DNA of 64,000 bases. It comes from Acanthaster planci (lineage: Eukaryota; Echinodermata; Asteroidea; Valvatida; Acanthasteridae). Under the pieces are notes generated by a model. It searched no databases. It saw nothing but the letters and a program-made list of their open reading frames with translations, and had not been told where the DNA came from. A program made the translations under genes and the position numbers. Positions 47,001 through 60,100 of this stretch are shown here, in pieces. The stretch lies in the NCBI RefSeq assembly GCF_001949145.1, contig NW_019091398.1, forward strand, positions 342,873-406,872, given 5' to 3'. Each line of letters begins with the position of its first letter. The first letter of the stretch is position 1.

Positions 47001-48709
47001 ATGCGCATGGGGAAATCGGTCTGGCTGAGGGCTTTGTATTTTTTTTTGTATTTTTCGGGAAAGTTCTGCGAAGTCAGAGAAAATCATTATTCTGTTTTTT
47101 CACTTGTTTAGGATATGCTTGGTCTCGGATTCATCAGTCATATTGTGGTGGCGGACACAGCGTCAAAATTTGTCCCTGTTAAAGACAGCCGACTGCTGGA
47201 CTGTGCATCCGGAACAGGCCTGCTGGGCGAACAGGTACGTCAAATCATAACCTCTTTCGCTTTTTTCTGCAACGTCTAAGTGTAAAAAGGAACGGGTGCA
47301 AAGTTTTGTTGCTGCTGAATTTCATACGGACTCCTACGCTGTTCCTTTCCGTATATCTACCCTACCAATGTCATTTTCATTCACGTTCAATGGCAGCTCA
47401 AGAAGCGAGGGTATCAACACATTGACGCTCTTGATGCCTCTCAGGAGTGCCTGGACTTTAGCCGAGCAAAGCAGGCATATTCTGACTACTTCTGTGACTT
47501 TATTGGGGAGAATCGCCTGCCTTTTCAGGACGGTAAATACAATTCCTCTTGTCGTTGACGAATAGGGCGTAGATATTTCACCGAAGTATTATACGCTTCT
47601 TACAAAATTACTGAAGTTCACCCCACTTTAGTGGGTGGAAACATTGGCCTATTTGAGGTATGTGGCGAACAGAATGGGAAGGCGTTATTTGGTTTCGGTA
47701 AAATCATTGTGTTTACTCTAAATTGATCCTCTTCAAACATCGCCCTCCTATTGCGTTAGCAGTGTGTCAAAAGGGCATGCTATGTGTAATGTAATATACC
47801 GCTATGGCACAAGCAGGTCCTTCTTGGAGAAGACAGTCAAGCACCGGGAAAAGGGTGCTTGTTACTGAAAAATTGATAATATATGTTGAAAAAAGGACAG
47901 AATTTTCAGATAACTCTTGGCACTTTGTGTTTCTCAGTAAGCGTCGTTGCAGTATTTTGTCTGTCATTCTGATCTTGTTTTTTTCGGGTCGATCAGACAC
48001 TTATGATGGGATCTGCATGAGTGCTGCATTTGGAAACACCCATGTTCGTCCGGACTGTTTTAGGGAGCTGCTTCGCATCACGAAACCAGGTCTGTATTTA
48101 CAAGCTACCTTGAAGCACTGTTTTCGAGATCCTCTTCGATATCTAAAGTCCTTGGTGTTATGAAAACTCTGAAAAGCTCAAGGTGTAGAGCACGGCGTGA
48201 CGTTGATTGCGCACAACATGGTTCGTATACTGGTGGCTGAAAACAGCCGGCAACACCAATGTAAATCTGAAAGCGCGCGACCTTCTATAGTTGTCACGGC
48301 AGCGTTAACGTCGACAATTCTGTGTTTGGTTGGTGAAACTTACTTCAAAATTAACATGTCTTAGCACGCGTAACAATTTCGACAGACCGTTGTACACTGA
48401 ATGTTCACTCTAAACGACATACAAAATATATCCTGAAAATGTGAAGTGTTTTGATATTAACGCCGGGTTTCTGCTAACTTGTTTGTTTCAGGGGGCTACA
48501 TAATTTTCAACGTGCGTGAGGAAAATTTCGTTCTTGACGAATGTATAAAAAATGGAAAACTGGACGATGTCATTCACAAATTGGCCGCCGAAGGAATTGT
48601 TGCGTATCTCGAGAAAAAGCGATGTATTTACATGGAATGCAAACACAACGACGTAGTTGAGTATTGCTTCACGTTCGTCTTGAGGAAGATGAAAGTTAGC
48701 GTGAAATAA
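41008..48709 (+). CDS. METTL27: METTL27-like SAM-dependent methyltransferase, copy A
   Basis: Five exons, 41008-41157, 47112-47234, 47397-47532, 47997-48089 and 48492-48709, join in phases 0, 0, 1, 1 to a 239-residue protein (human METTL27, also called WBSCR27: 245). It is a class I Rossmann-fold methyltransferase. Motif I is LLDCASGTGLLGE at 78-90 (D80, G84, G86, G89); the ribose-binding acidic residue is D104 in IDALDAS; DTYDGICMSAAF begins at 137; and the ITKPGGYIIFNVREEN strand-turn-strand begins near 164. The substrate is unknown. There is no signal peptide or membrane segment, so probably a soluble protein. The start ATG is shared with copy B. The exon-4 donor, GTCTGT, is weak compared with GTCAGT in copy B. 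Intron 1 is 6 kb and full of repeats. The reading frame has no breaks. Confidence 0.92.
44727..45610 (+). repeat. Degenerate tandem duplication, about 440 bp, in intron 1 of copy A
   Basis: Two head-to-tail copies starting CTTCATGCAATTT at about 44727 and 45165 share blocks such as GATTGAAAGCT, CAAACCGAAGTC, TGCAAATGA.GC.AGG, CCTGC.CTTGCATTG and AACACTGAT.GTTA. Divergence and small indels are heavy. No coding potential in either copy. Confidence 0.7.
46090..46390 (+). repeat. Second copy of the repeat at 36215-36530
   Basis: See the entry at 36215-36530 for the matching blocks. This copy sits in intron 1 of METTL27-like copy A, about 700 bp before exon 2. Confidence 0.6.
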
Positions 48710-48932
48710 GTGGTAGATCCAGCATTTACAAATAGAGAGGGCGCCCGACGGAAGTTACAAAAAAGGGAAGGCCTCCATAATGGAGGTGAATCAAAACATA
48801 CAATTGGGGCTTATACTTGTATTAATAATTGTTGCCTTGAAACTGATTAAATAACCAGGTTGACAACAAACAGAAAAGCCAGGTAAAAGCAGTGGCAGCT
48901 CATTAAAAACAACAGAACGATAACAACGACAA

Positions 48933-48938
48933 AATAAA
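48933..48938 (+). terminator. Candidate poly(A) signal of METTL27-like copy A
   Basis: AATAAA, 224 nt past the stop codon. The homologous flank of copy B has an AATAAA 220 nt past its stop, so the spacing is conserved between the copies, which supports use in both. Confidence 0.55.
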
Positions 48939-49434
48939 AAATTGGCGGGGCGCCCCCCTGTGGATCAGCTACTAGCGATTACTAGTCAGCAGTTAGTTAG
49001 AAGAAGCTTATTTTAAAATATTGTTTTAATTCAGAAGTTGAAAACAAACAGTGATGCTGACCAATGATACTAAATGCAAATTTGTTTTGATATTGAAACC
49101 ATATTATTTCAGAACATAGCACCTTACCCTTTGAGGTACTATTGTGTGGCACCTCTATGATCCAGCTGGTCTTTAGAATTTATAACTATTAATCAGTTGT
49201 AAACAAATTTGCCCCATCTATGAGAGTCAAGGTTCTTGTTATATAACCAGCACGTCAGAATCTTTGAGCGGCGATTTACTTTTTAAAAAGGGTGAATGAG
49301 AGAAACGAAGCTTGAGCATACATGGACATCGTTTTTAGTCGGTCAAGAAAATTTTGACAGCATATGCCATCTCAAACGATGTCTGTTATGACGCCTGGTT
49401 ATCAGTTCTGCGAATCCAGAGATGACTAGGACAA

Positions 49435-49779
49435 GTGGCCACGGAAAAAAAATCGCCGAAAGATGGCCTTCTCAGAATTTTATTGGCCGTCGGCCAAAAA
49501 GTTCCCCCGAAATATGCACAATCTAGTGACAAGTTTTTAAAAATTTGGACATCGTCACTTTATGCCCCAGTGATTGGACTGGTAATAGTTCCCAGCACCT
49601 CCGAGCGGGTAATGAAACCGGAGGAATCCTGCCTGTTTTATGTTAATGGGGAAAAGAGACCTGCCTTGATGCACACATCAAAGCAGGAGTGGATAGAATA
49701 TTTTGCCTTTTCTTCTTCGCTACCAAAAAATGACTTCACCATTAAAATTTCACACAAACAACCCACTGATTTGAAATAA
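49435..49779 (+). other. Unrecognised 114-codon open frame
   Basis: The frame is open from a stop at 49423 to a TAA at 49777-49779 and has a protein-like composition (lysine-rich start, hydrophobic APVIGLVIVP, aromatic EWIEYFAF). There is no ATG near its 5' end; a possible acceptor AG lies at 49428-49429, so it could be a terminal exon. I know no family that matches. It lies 725 bp downstream of METTL27-like copy A, on the same strand. Confidence 0.2.
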
Positions 49780-52700
49780 ATTGTCACTCAAAATGATATA
49801 TCAATGATATTCATTGAAAAAAACATACTTGATCAACAAAGGATTAACAAGGATAGCTGCTTATGTATTACTCGCCTTTCTGCTGAGACGCAATTCATGT
49901 TAAAGCATTGCTATTTGCCTAAAAAACTCAAATAGGCCTATTCAGCATTTAACATTTAACAGGGCTTATCGCATGCGTTAAACTGCAGCTAGCTACAGGT
50001 CCCTGAATCCCTGTATAACAGGGACGGAGACCCGTCCAATCGCAGCGGGTATTTTAAAGATGTTAATACAAGATCACGGGACGCGTTGTCGAACAACAGC
50101 AATAGAGAAATAGTCTCAGGTGTTTATGACTTTGGGTTAATGGTGTTCCATTTCTTCCATCCCGCTCATTTCCCCAAGATGACCTTTTAATACCTCGTCA
50201 CTCTTCGCTTTCTTTCTGACTGAACACACTAACTTATTGAAGAAACGAAAGGAAATAAATATTTTAATAAACTGAGAAGCGTTTAACATTGTCATCTATA
50301 GCAACCCAAATTGCATCTTTGAATAATGAAATGTGAAGAGACATATTTATTGAGCAGGTAGCCCGGGTCCCAGTAAGTGCCCAGCTTCAGGCGTGAAAGG
50401 TGGATTAAATCACGGGGAAGAAACAATAATTTATGTGCCTAAAAGTCCTAATTTCATATGGATCAATTGTTGAAATTGATGGTTGAATATTTATGAGGTG
50501 TAGTAAACAAATACAGCATGGTGTATTTGGGAAAATAGTTGGAATTACTGGTCCCGAGGTGGAGGTGAGTTTGACTACCTCCGGACGCTCTTCTCACTGC
50601 TTGCCCTCACACCATGCGGTATTTGTATTTTGCCACTTACAACGATTGTTCACATTATCAATTTTATGAATTTGGTGCTTATGCCCGATTAGACATTTTT
50701 AACTGGAAATTTTGCCCTCCAACTTCACATTAAATTTGTTAATTATTACTGTCTACGGATGAGGCAAGAAGTTTATCTTGGTATTGTGGAGAAATACTGG
50801 TTACTGATAGGCATTACCCCTACGGGTTTTTATAATATTTACTCTCGATTGTTAGAGCAGGGCTGCAAACTTGAAACTCTTTCAATGTTATGTTGACGAA
50901 AAAGTGGGCAACACCTACTAAATGGTTGATCGCCTAATTTTAGTTTACTATTCATCAGCTAGATAACATTACCATCTATGCCAAAAACTGAAGCAAAATC
51001 AAGGTTCAAATCGATGTATGTAGTAATCACGGGGAATGCTCAGTGCACGGTTGTTGTATTTGCCATCAGAAAGGCAAACCACTATGCCACACCTAATGTT
51101 GCAAAATTCAGTGTGTGCGATGTTCACAGTGTATGTGCATTTATGTTACATTAATTTTTGTGATCGATGTGGATGTCAAATATGTACGTGCAATACACTA
51201 TTATGATTATATCCCCCTCGAAAAAGTTGCCCCAAAGTAACATTTATGACTCCCAAAGATGTCTGATATTTTGTTTTCCTTATCAAATTTAAGCTTAGTT
51301 TTATTTGCTTTACTTATAAAGAAAAAATGTATTTGAAGGTAATCTTTACTTGACAATTTCTATTTATGGCAGTTTACACTGTTAATGTGATTACTGAATT
51401 CATATCCTACATTATCGCACAATTGTTTGGGTTCTTCACTTCTTAGGAATTTATGCCTAGTTTTAAACTTGCTGAAATTATCGTATATTTTCAAAATATT
51501 GCAGTTTCAGAAATTGTTCACAGAAATCAACTTCAGTTTAACTGATCCACAAAAATATGTAGTTGGTAACAAGGCGTTGGTCTTATTTACATGAACCACT
51601 TTGAACCATTTTATGATCCTGTTTGTATTTTTTTGATGGAAAGAAATAAAAGAGGTTTTAATATTACAAAACAAACCCTGATCTGTTCGGTGTCCTCATT
51701 TTGCGAGCATTTCCATTGAGCACATGTGTTACAGGGTATTAAATTGGATTAAATGATTGCTGTGGGCAATCCTGCTGGACAGAACAAAAAGCAGTTGTGT
51801 TACGTAATCGAGCTTATCTCCCCATAGTATCATCAGATTTAAATGAAGCGCCCAGGCTTACAAAAAGATACTGGTAAGATTCTGATTTAATTTAATACCA
51901 GAGATAATTTCCGACACTTGTCTCGGGCTGGGTTGGGTTTTGGGGACATCTGCATTGCCAAATACATGTACGCAGTGTGACTGTACAGTCCGATATAACT
52001 CTGAGTACACGATGTTTCAACTTGAATCTATATGCTATGTATGTATGGCTTAATTTTCACATGTACGCAATGTTTGTGAATGTATGATTTTTATAGAAAC
52101 AGGTTCAATGTTCATGTAATAATGTACGAGTGAATTGTTGAAATAAGGGGCCTATACTCTGGTTTTATTGAAATAAGAATATGTGCCCTTCAGTTTAAAT
52201 CTATTATGCGATATTTTGACTTGTAATTGATTTATTTATTGTGCTCAGTCGTCAGGTAGAAGTCATATCCTGCAGGGTAGGCAGCCAGCCAGGCGGTAAA
52301 TACTGAATTGTGGGATGTGGGGTTATAGTTAACTTTGGCGGACTTCAAAATTGGCTAGGGCTGGAAATAGCACACGGCTCTACGGAGAATGGCAGTGTAG
52401 CCGTTTTCATATGGCCTTGCAGGACTCGCTCAATCGGCTGGTTTTTACCTTACAAAGAGACGTGGCGGGAACCAGTCCAATGAGGGCAAGTCTGGCCCTT
52501 TTTGGAACTAGAATTTCATTGTTCATTCTTTATCTATGGACATGGCCAAAGCAACAGGATCATCTGATTAATCTACTCATGACGGAGTTATTCGGTACTG
52601 GGCCGGTTTATGATGTCCACTTAAGAACAACGTTCATGATGTCCACTTATAAAGGCTGGTTCATACTTCAGGCTGATGCGAAAGAGAAGCGAATTTGACG

Positions 52701-55261
52701 TCACGCAAAATTGCAGCAAAATTCGTTGCAGTCGAAGTGTGTTCAAGTTTTACAAATTCGCCTTTACTCAGGATTTTGTGAACCTATCCCAACAGAAAAA
52801 TAACAGTTGCTTGACAAAAATGAAATAATGGTTCATATCAATGCAGAAAAATCTGCAGGTGCTTAGTTGTAGGCACGTCCTGTACTGAGGCATTCAGCCA
52901 AGCGATGCCAATAATTATTCACTGCTGATGTTTGGCATTCACTTGGCAATACAATCTCAGTTTCATATATGAAGAGATGGCTGAAATTCTGCGTCAAAAC
53001 TTGGCTACTGCTGGCACACATGAAGGCCGTAAATCCGGGAAGGGGTGTTTCGAAATATGGTGCCTTGTGGAGACCCGGGAGAATGGGTTGAATAGGTCTC
53101 CACAAGGAATTTCTAAGGTGTATACATGTAGGTCTCCGCAAGGATTTCACGAAACCGATATTTGGAAATCGCTCAAAAAAGGAGAAATTTTTAGTGAGTT
53201 AGAATTTGGCGCGAATTGGAGTGTGTCATGATTATAAGGGACATTCGGTCGGAAATTTCAGTCCAGGAGAGTGATTCATGTTGAAGTGTGGGAGCATTTT
53301 GAAAACATCGTTTCACACGCGACCGTATTCGTACTGGAGAACAAAGCGATGTCTCCACAAGGATACAAAGTTCGGAATGTGTGAATACACCACCGCATGC
53401 ACTACCCTACCGCTCCAACTTCAGACGTTGGAACATAAATGGCTGGTCGTTATGTGTGCAGATAGTATGCAGCTATTGTGTTCGATGTGCACTGCATGTA
53501 CTGATACCTTATTCACAATTTTGGTTCCAACAGTAAAGCCACTCATGTGAAACGTGCGTCCTCCCGTGAAATGGAACACTTCATCTGTCACTGAATAAAA
53601 TTGTTCTTACCGTTTACCTGTCACGTATGTTCATGCCCGGGCACATGCGTACTGAATCCTACTATAGCCAGAAGAAAAGCCAGGAAAATGGCTCATGAAC
53701 CGGACAAGTGGACCCCAAAAGCAATCAACGTCAAGCTCAGATATAGTTGTTTGCCCCTCATTTCCATACTGATTAGTAAAAACACTCAAAGTCCCTTTTG
53801 CTAACTTGCACAAGATAAAAATCCATTTCCTGCCAAATTTTTGCACGTCTTTGTCACGTACCTCTAAAGTAACAAAGTCTGAAGTTTGAAGTGAAACAAC
53901 ATGTTAGAGGGTTTTTTCAGTTTTGCCGGGATTTCCCTGACATTTCTCTACGGGTGAATTGTGAAGAATATCATGAACGCTCTAAATGAGAAAGTATCGT
54001 ACAAGAAGGAAACTGTACGAATGAGAACAGAAAGTTTTTGTTTGTGCCTTTTAGTCGGGTAATTTGACGTCATTGTACGTATTAGTGCAATGCAGTAAAA
54101 GTTAACTCGTACAGGAACGCACTCATATCCAGGGGTGTGCGCGTGTACGTGTAGGCCATGCCCAAAATCCGGACATGTCGGACTCAGTGTGGAAATTTGA
54201 ATCCTCATGAAAAACAAACTGCATTTCAGACAAATGGCTGTCAATCGTGAAGAAATGAGCTGATGGCAGTATCACCGATACCGATGACCTGAAGGGAATT
54301 TGACAAAAGAGTGGAAACCGGACACTAAGTTAGGTGAAAAACATGAAAAATGACAAAAATGGGTCCCAATAAAAAACAAAATAAGTTTTAAAAAGGTTTT
54401 CTGTCAAGAAGTAATGAACGTTTTTGATCAAAAGAGTTACTAGTCTTTCATTTGGCATCAAAGTTATTTGAAGGTAAACCCGGCAAAATTGTAAAAATTA
54501 GACGCAATGTTAGATTTAAAATTTAAAACGACGATTTAAAACGACGTAACAACGAGGATATTACCCTCGTGCCCACTCCCTTCCCGCCAGTGGGTAAATG
54601 TAAGGGATACCAGGAACGCCCACACTCCGGCCTTATTATGTTTGCCTTTCTCCATAGAAAATGACGTATGTTATCTCTCTTTTTTTTCAGAATCAAAGCA
54701 AGATTTTCAACAAAGATTTGAATTTTCTCTTCACCCATGGAGCAATTTCGATGTGTTTGGCTACTTTTCCGTGTCTACGTTTTGCCCAGTTCTTCTTATA
54801 GTTTCATTGAATTGACGCAAGCTTGGGTGCATCTTCTAGTTGTGCCAAGATCATATTGGTCCTGAGGTGACAGATCTGTTAGGATGACTGCTCCATGTGT
54901 GTGCGGTCCAGCACGTTATCTCAGTCCGTTTAAAACGTTATCAAAGATGCTTGTATAATCTTGCCTACAAATTTTCTTGTGTTCTTAATTTTTGTAGCGC
55001 TATAAGCAATTTCAGGCGGATATGTGCGCTTTATAAAAATCATTGAACCCCAACATTTGTACCGTAATCCAAGGTTGCTCATTCTTCAATCGAAATAGCA
55101 ATATAGTATGGGCATTTCAGAATGAGTCATACATAAGAACGTGTAAGGATCAGTGAACCTCATTTTGAGTGGTTTATATAATGGTTCGAAAATTGCTAAC
55201 CATACTTAATTAAGTTGATACAGCATTCCTCAATTTCATTGAGTCCTATGGTAGTGTTAGT

Positions 55262-55510
55262 CCCGAAGGTTTCGCTGCAATGACACACGTAATAATGATA
55301 CCAAAGCGCAAGAGGAAGAGAATACTCGTACATGACTATCCAGCATGGACCGTTGACGGCACAGTACTCTGATGAAGTTGATCATACAGCATACAGTCCT
55401 GTGGCGGTTTTAATCAGACAGGTTTTGCTGCAATGACACACGTATGATAATGACTTCAAGGCGTACGGCAAGAGGAAAAAGAGTGTGTATCCACTGAGCA
55501 CTGACGGTGT
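55262..55510 (+). repeat. Imperfect tandem duplication, period about 155 bp
   Basis: AGGTTTCGCTGCAATGACAC at about 55268 recurs as AGGTTTTGCTGCAATGACAC at about 55421, each followed by ACGTA.(GA)TAATGA and a GCAAGAGGAA stretch, then a region containing GACGGxxxxGxxGACTC-like sequence. The two copies are clearly diverged. No coding function seen. Confidence 0.65.
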
Positions 55511-57133
55511 TGACTCCACGAATACTGTTAGTGTTTCATGCGTCACGTAGCCAAAACCCGTGCACAGGTGAAAAGAAAGGCGTGGACTCAGGCGAAGGGT
55601 TAACAGAGATTGAGACTCGGGACTCAATGTTCGTGCAACATTGGGAAATAGTTTAAGTCAGAGAATAGAACTTGGAACTATAGATTCATGCAAAATTGGG
55701 CGAGGCGAATCTTCGCACATATACAGTCATCGTCCATTCTCTATGACTGAATCATGAAAACATTGCGTACAATAATCAACATAGCGTACTAGGACAGCCA
55801 AAGGACAACCTCAACCTCTGACCTGAACTAAACTACTAATGGTAACCCGTTAAAAAAACTAATTAAAACTAATTAAAAAAAAAACCACGCACCGTAGTCT
55901 AAAAGTGGTGCTGTTAAAATGGGGGAGAAATCAGTTTGTTGTGGTTACACGTTTTGATCTGTAGAGTGAGATATTATCTACTTGAACAGTTGAACAGTGC
56001 AAGTGCCCTGAATCGATTTCACCAGGCGAAATAAAAAAATCAGCATTATTTTGTGAATTGAAGTGAAAATCGTGTTAAGATAGTCGAGAAAACTTATATT
56101 ACTCCCGTTTACTGATGTTGTTGTACATTTTGTAAATAAATGTATTCTGTAGATAAATTAATGGTTCAAGGTCCGCCTTGCTTCTCATGTGATTGTGTCG
56201 GAATACTCAGGGTATTAGGGTAATAGACAAGCTAACACATTGCGTGACCTCAGAGGGTAGGATGACCCGGGTTTGTGAGACGTACTGCTGGGGATTCTGA
56301 TTTTGTCCTGACAGCTGAATTTGTGCCCAATTCCCAGACGCCACCGCTTTAGAATTTCAGACCCAATAAACTTCATGACACCGAAATTGTTCGAAAAGTT
56401 CAACACCATGTAGGCCTATTAGGAAGGCAACAGTACTGGTATTTGAATGAATTTGAAGGTGTCCATGAGGAAATCAAAGGAAACGTTGAAGTGCACCACG
56501 TTCGCCTGACTTCTTCTTGTTTTGTTTTCATGGCGCTTTCAGCTACTCAAGCTAGTTGCAGCAATAAGTACACGTTTATGCATAACTTTTATTCATCAGC
56601 TGAGCATCACACTACGGAGTTAGGAAGAAGGTCCAGTTTTAGAAGCAGGATCTATGAGAAAACCGGAGAAAACCTGCGAGAGCCAGTATGGACTGGAAAC
56701 CAAATGCCAGGACTCAAACTTCGCCGGACTTCCAGTCGCCTTCGATCCGGTTTAATCTCCGAGCTGTTCTCCATTGGACAATAAAATGATGCGCCTGACT
56801 GACTTTAACCACAGGCCATTATACTAGACTGGCTACGCTTTACATACGAATAAGGTAAGGTCGGGTCCTTTCCATACTGCGGGCCACTGTCCCTGAATTC
56901 TCCCTGAGGCCTGGCCCTGTATTAAGCAAGTTTAGAGGTCATAGCCGCCATGATGCCACGAGTTTACTTGGATTTCCTTTACACTGCCCTGGGCAACTGA
57001 ACGAATATCGTGATCTGAGAAGCATTATATTGTACAGTAGTTGACCATTTCTCACGAAAGACTGCTGATTACTGTAATCATTGCTAGCAATTGCTGCTAT
57101 ATCATCGTCACTAGGGGAAGAATATCGAGCGAT

Positions 57134-60100
57134 ATGGCCGACATCGACATGGAAAGAATTGAAAGGGAACTGGCGGAGCGAAGGGAAATTTGTAGGAAAA
57201 AGGAATCGGTCCCCCCAAAGGAGTTCCAGAAAATGATGCAGGATATGTATGCGAATTGGATTGAAAATAACAACTATGAAAAGGTAGGTCCAGTTGTACT
57301 GTTTGAGGTATTACAATGTCATCAATGTGAAGAACAAAGAGAAATGGGCCTAATACTGAACCTTGGGGTATCCCTCACTTAATGAGTTGACTGTTGGAAT
57401 TAACAGATTTAAATGAGACATACTGTTTTCTGTTACACAGAAAACGTTTTAGTAGGTTCAGGGCTGTTCCTTGCACACCGTAATGCTCTATTTTCTGATT
57501 CAACTATTGTGATTATATTATCAAAAGCTTTTGATATGGCTAAAAATACACCTATGGCAAAGTTATTTTGATCTATTACATACAAGTTTACTAATAACAT
57601 AATTTATGGTACGCCAGTTCAGTTGAGCGCTTTTGTCTAAATCCAAATTGTGATTCAGAGATAATATTGTGCTTATCAATTAAAGATGCTAATCTCTGAT
57701 AAATAAGTTTCCCAAATATTTTTGAAAATGTACATAGAACTGATATAGGTCTGTTGGTCGTTACGTCTTGTTTACAACCTTTTTTGTAGATCAGCGTTCC
57801 TTAAATTTTGAGACCACCAGAAACCTTGCCTGTTTGATGACATCCAGAAGCCTTACTGGAGCGAAGCTTATTAACACAACTGACGACCTCTTATTATGTA
57901 ATGGGTGTGAAAAACAGTGATTTCGAATTGTGTTTCTTACGAAGGAATCGCTGGATATGTAGAGGCTACCTCAAGTGTTAACTAAATAGTTATTAAATGC
58001 CTCAGCAATATCCCTCTTATTGTTGATTTCAGTGCCATCTTTGAGAAAATAAGAGGTTGATTCACCTTGTTCACGTTTCATAAGTAAAGAATAAATAACT
58101 GTCCAAGTACCCTGAATATTTCCCTAAGCTTTATCCAATTTTGCATGTAGATAGTCTTTCTTTGCAACCTTGATCAGGGAATAATGTTTTTCTATACAGA
58201 GACTGAAATAATTTGTTTGTTCTCAGTTAGGATTCTCAAAATGATTTCTTTGTCTAATAGAATTATACCATCAGTTAACCACGGGGTTTATTTTTGCCAT
58301 AACGATGTTTTCCTCCAGCAAAGGAAACCTTTTATAATACACTTGTTGAACTCGTAATAAAAATGAATAATACATACAAAGAATATCACTGGTTGATATT
58401 GCAGAGTCCCAATCGATCACATTCAAGTCACCAATAACGTTTTCGACGTTATCGGGTTTAATTAAAGTCGCAATGCACAAGTCCTCACTGTTGCACTGCC
58501 TATAAACAACATGGCATTGCATAAAACAGTGTCACTGTAGAGATAAACGGCCCGAATGCACCAAGCACCACGGGCCCCGGCAGCCCAAATCTACTATCCG
58601 CAAGTGAACGGCTGGACTGCGCAACCTGTGTTCTGCTGTACACATAATTCTGCGCCGTTTCCGTCACGTCACAGGACATGTACATGTACACACAGTCACT
58701 GCACTGGTAATGCAGTCTTCATTACAACTATTACAGTCACCGATAAGTGACAAAATTGAATTGTTTCCTTATTATTGAGACGTTTGTATTAACCCTAACA
58801 GTCCCAAATCCTCCAATTTCAATACAATTTTACGTACACCTTTGGGGTTAGGGTTTTAATATTATTATTATAACAACCCAATCAATAAAGTGTAGAAAAC
58901 AGTTTGCCCCAATCTCATCCAACGTAAATTAAAGGCCTGTACCCCCTAAGTGGAAGTGGCACACCGTGAATCCAACATTAGATACATAATGCATGGATGA
59001 AAGGAAATGGCCGTTCAGTTTCAGAAACGACCTTTGGGAAGTTTCTGCGAAGTAAAACTGTGACACTGTTCTTTGACCTGTTCAGGATATGGTTGTTCTC
59101 GGTTTCCTGAGTCACATTGCGGTGGCGGAGACAGTGTCAACATTCCTCCCTGACAGCGACAGCCGATTGCTGGACTGCGCATCTGGAACAGGCCTGTTGG
59201 GGGAAGAGGTACTCAACACCAGAGCTCATATGAGGGCTTATTTCTGATTTTGAAAACAAAATACGTGAATATAATAATACAGCAGTATACCAGCAACCCG
59301 TGTTCAATGGACCATTCAGTACCAGTATATTTCCAACATGCGTGACACAGGTGGCAATTAAACTCTAGCTCTCTCTGTACAAACAGCTGGGCTCAACACA
59401 ACTCCCATTCGCTCCAACTGGATCTTTTACTAAAACATTCGGTAAAGAAGTACATGTACGTGCATGAGCATTCCACGTGGTTTTCTCTTGATAATGTGTA
59501 TAGTATGTTTTTTGTCTCTGTATTTGGTATTGATCCCCATAACATGTCCTGTCTCAATTTTCATCTTTATTCATTGGCAGCTTAAGAACCGAGGGTATCG
59601 GCATATTGACGCTCTTGATGCCTCTAAGGAGAGCCTGGACTTAAGCCGGGGAAAGCAGGCATATTCGAACTACTTCTGCGACTTCATTGGGCCAAATCGC
59701 TTACCTATTGAAGATGGTAAAGTGCCGGGCATTTATTGTCAATAAATGTCGCTTTCAAAAAAACCCGTGAACTTGTGGTTTTCCACTGGGTTTCTTATGC
59801 TACGTCGTGTATCTAGAGTAACGAATAAAATAAATTATAGAGTCCCCGCTGCCAAGTGGTAATCATTAACTGTTTTTGTCTTTTGGTCACAGATACTTAT
59901 GACGGGATCGGCATCAGTGCCGCCTTTGGAAACACCCATGTGCGTCCAGACTGTTTTAGTGAGCTGCTTCGCATCACGAAACCAGGTCAGTACGTATTTA
60001 CTTTCAAGCAAGATCCCCTTAGCAGCAGTACTGGAGTAGGCCTACAGGCTACATGCGCGAACCGATGCATGGCGATACCAAACTGGGACAAGCACGAGAG

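Larger units (their letters stand above)
48710..57133. other. Spacer between the two methyltransferase genes
   Basis: The first 550 bp resemble the flank downstream of copy B (61488-62045), so the duplicated unit extends past the stop codon; shared landmarks are GGGCGCCC, CAAACATACAATTG and TATATAACCA. The rest holds no gene I recognise. Open frames worth noting: 49435-49779 (listed), 52351-52698 and 56443-56784, none with an ATG at its upstream end and none like a known protein. At 52656 a sequence of the type AAAGGCTGGTTCATACTTC looks like a transposon end, but I found no partner. Confidence 0.5.

Noticed and set aside
52654-52760. Sequence of the type AAAGGCTGGTTCATACTTC that looks like a transposon end
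   Set aside because: No inverted partner was found in the window, so no element could be delimited.
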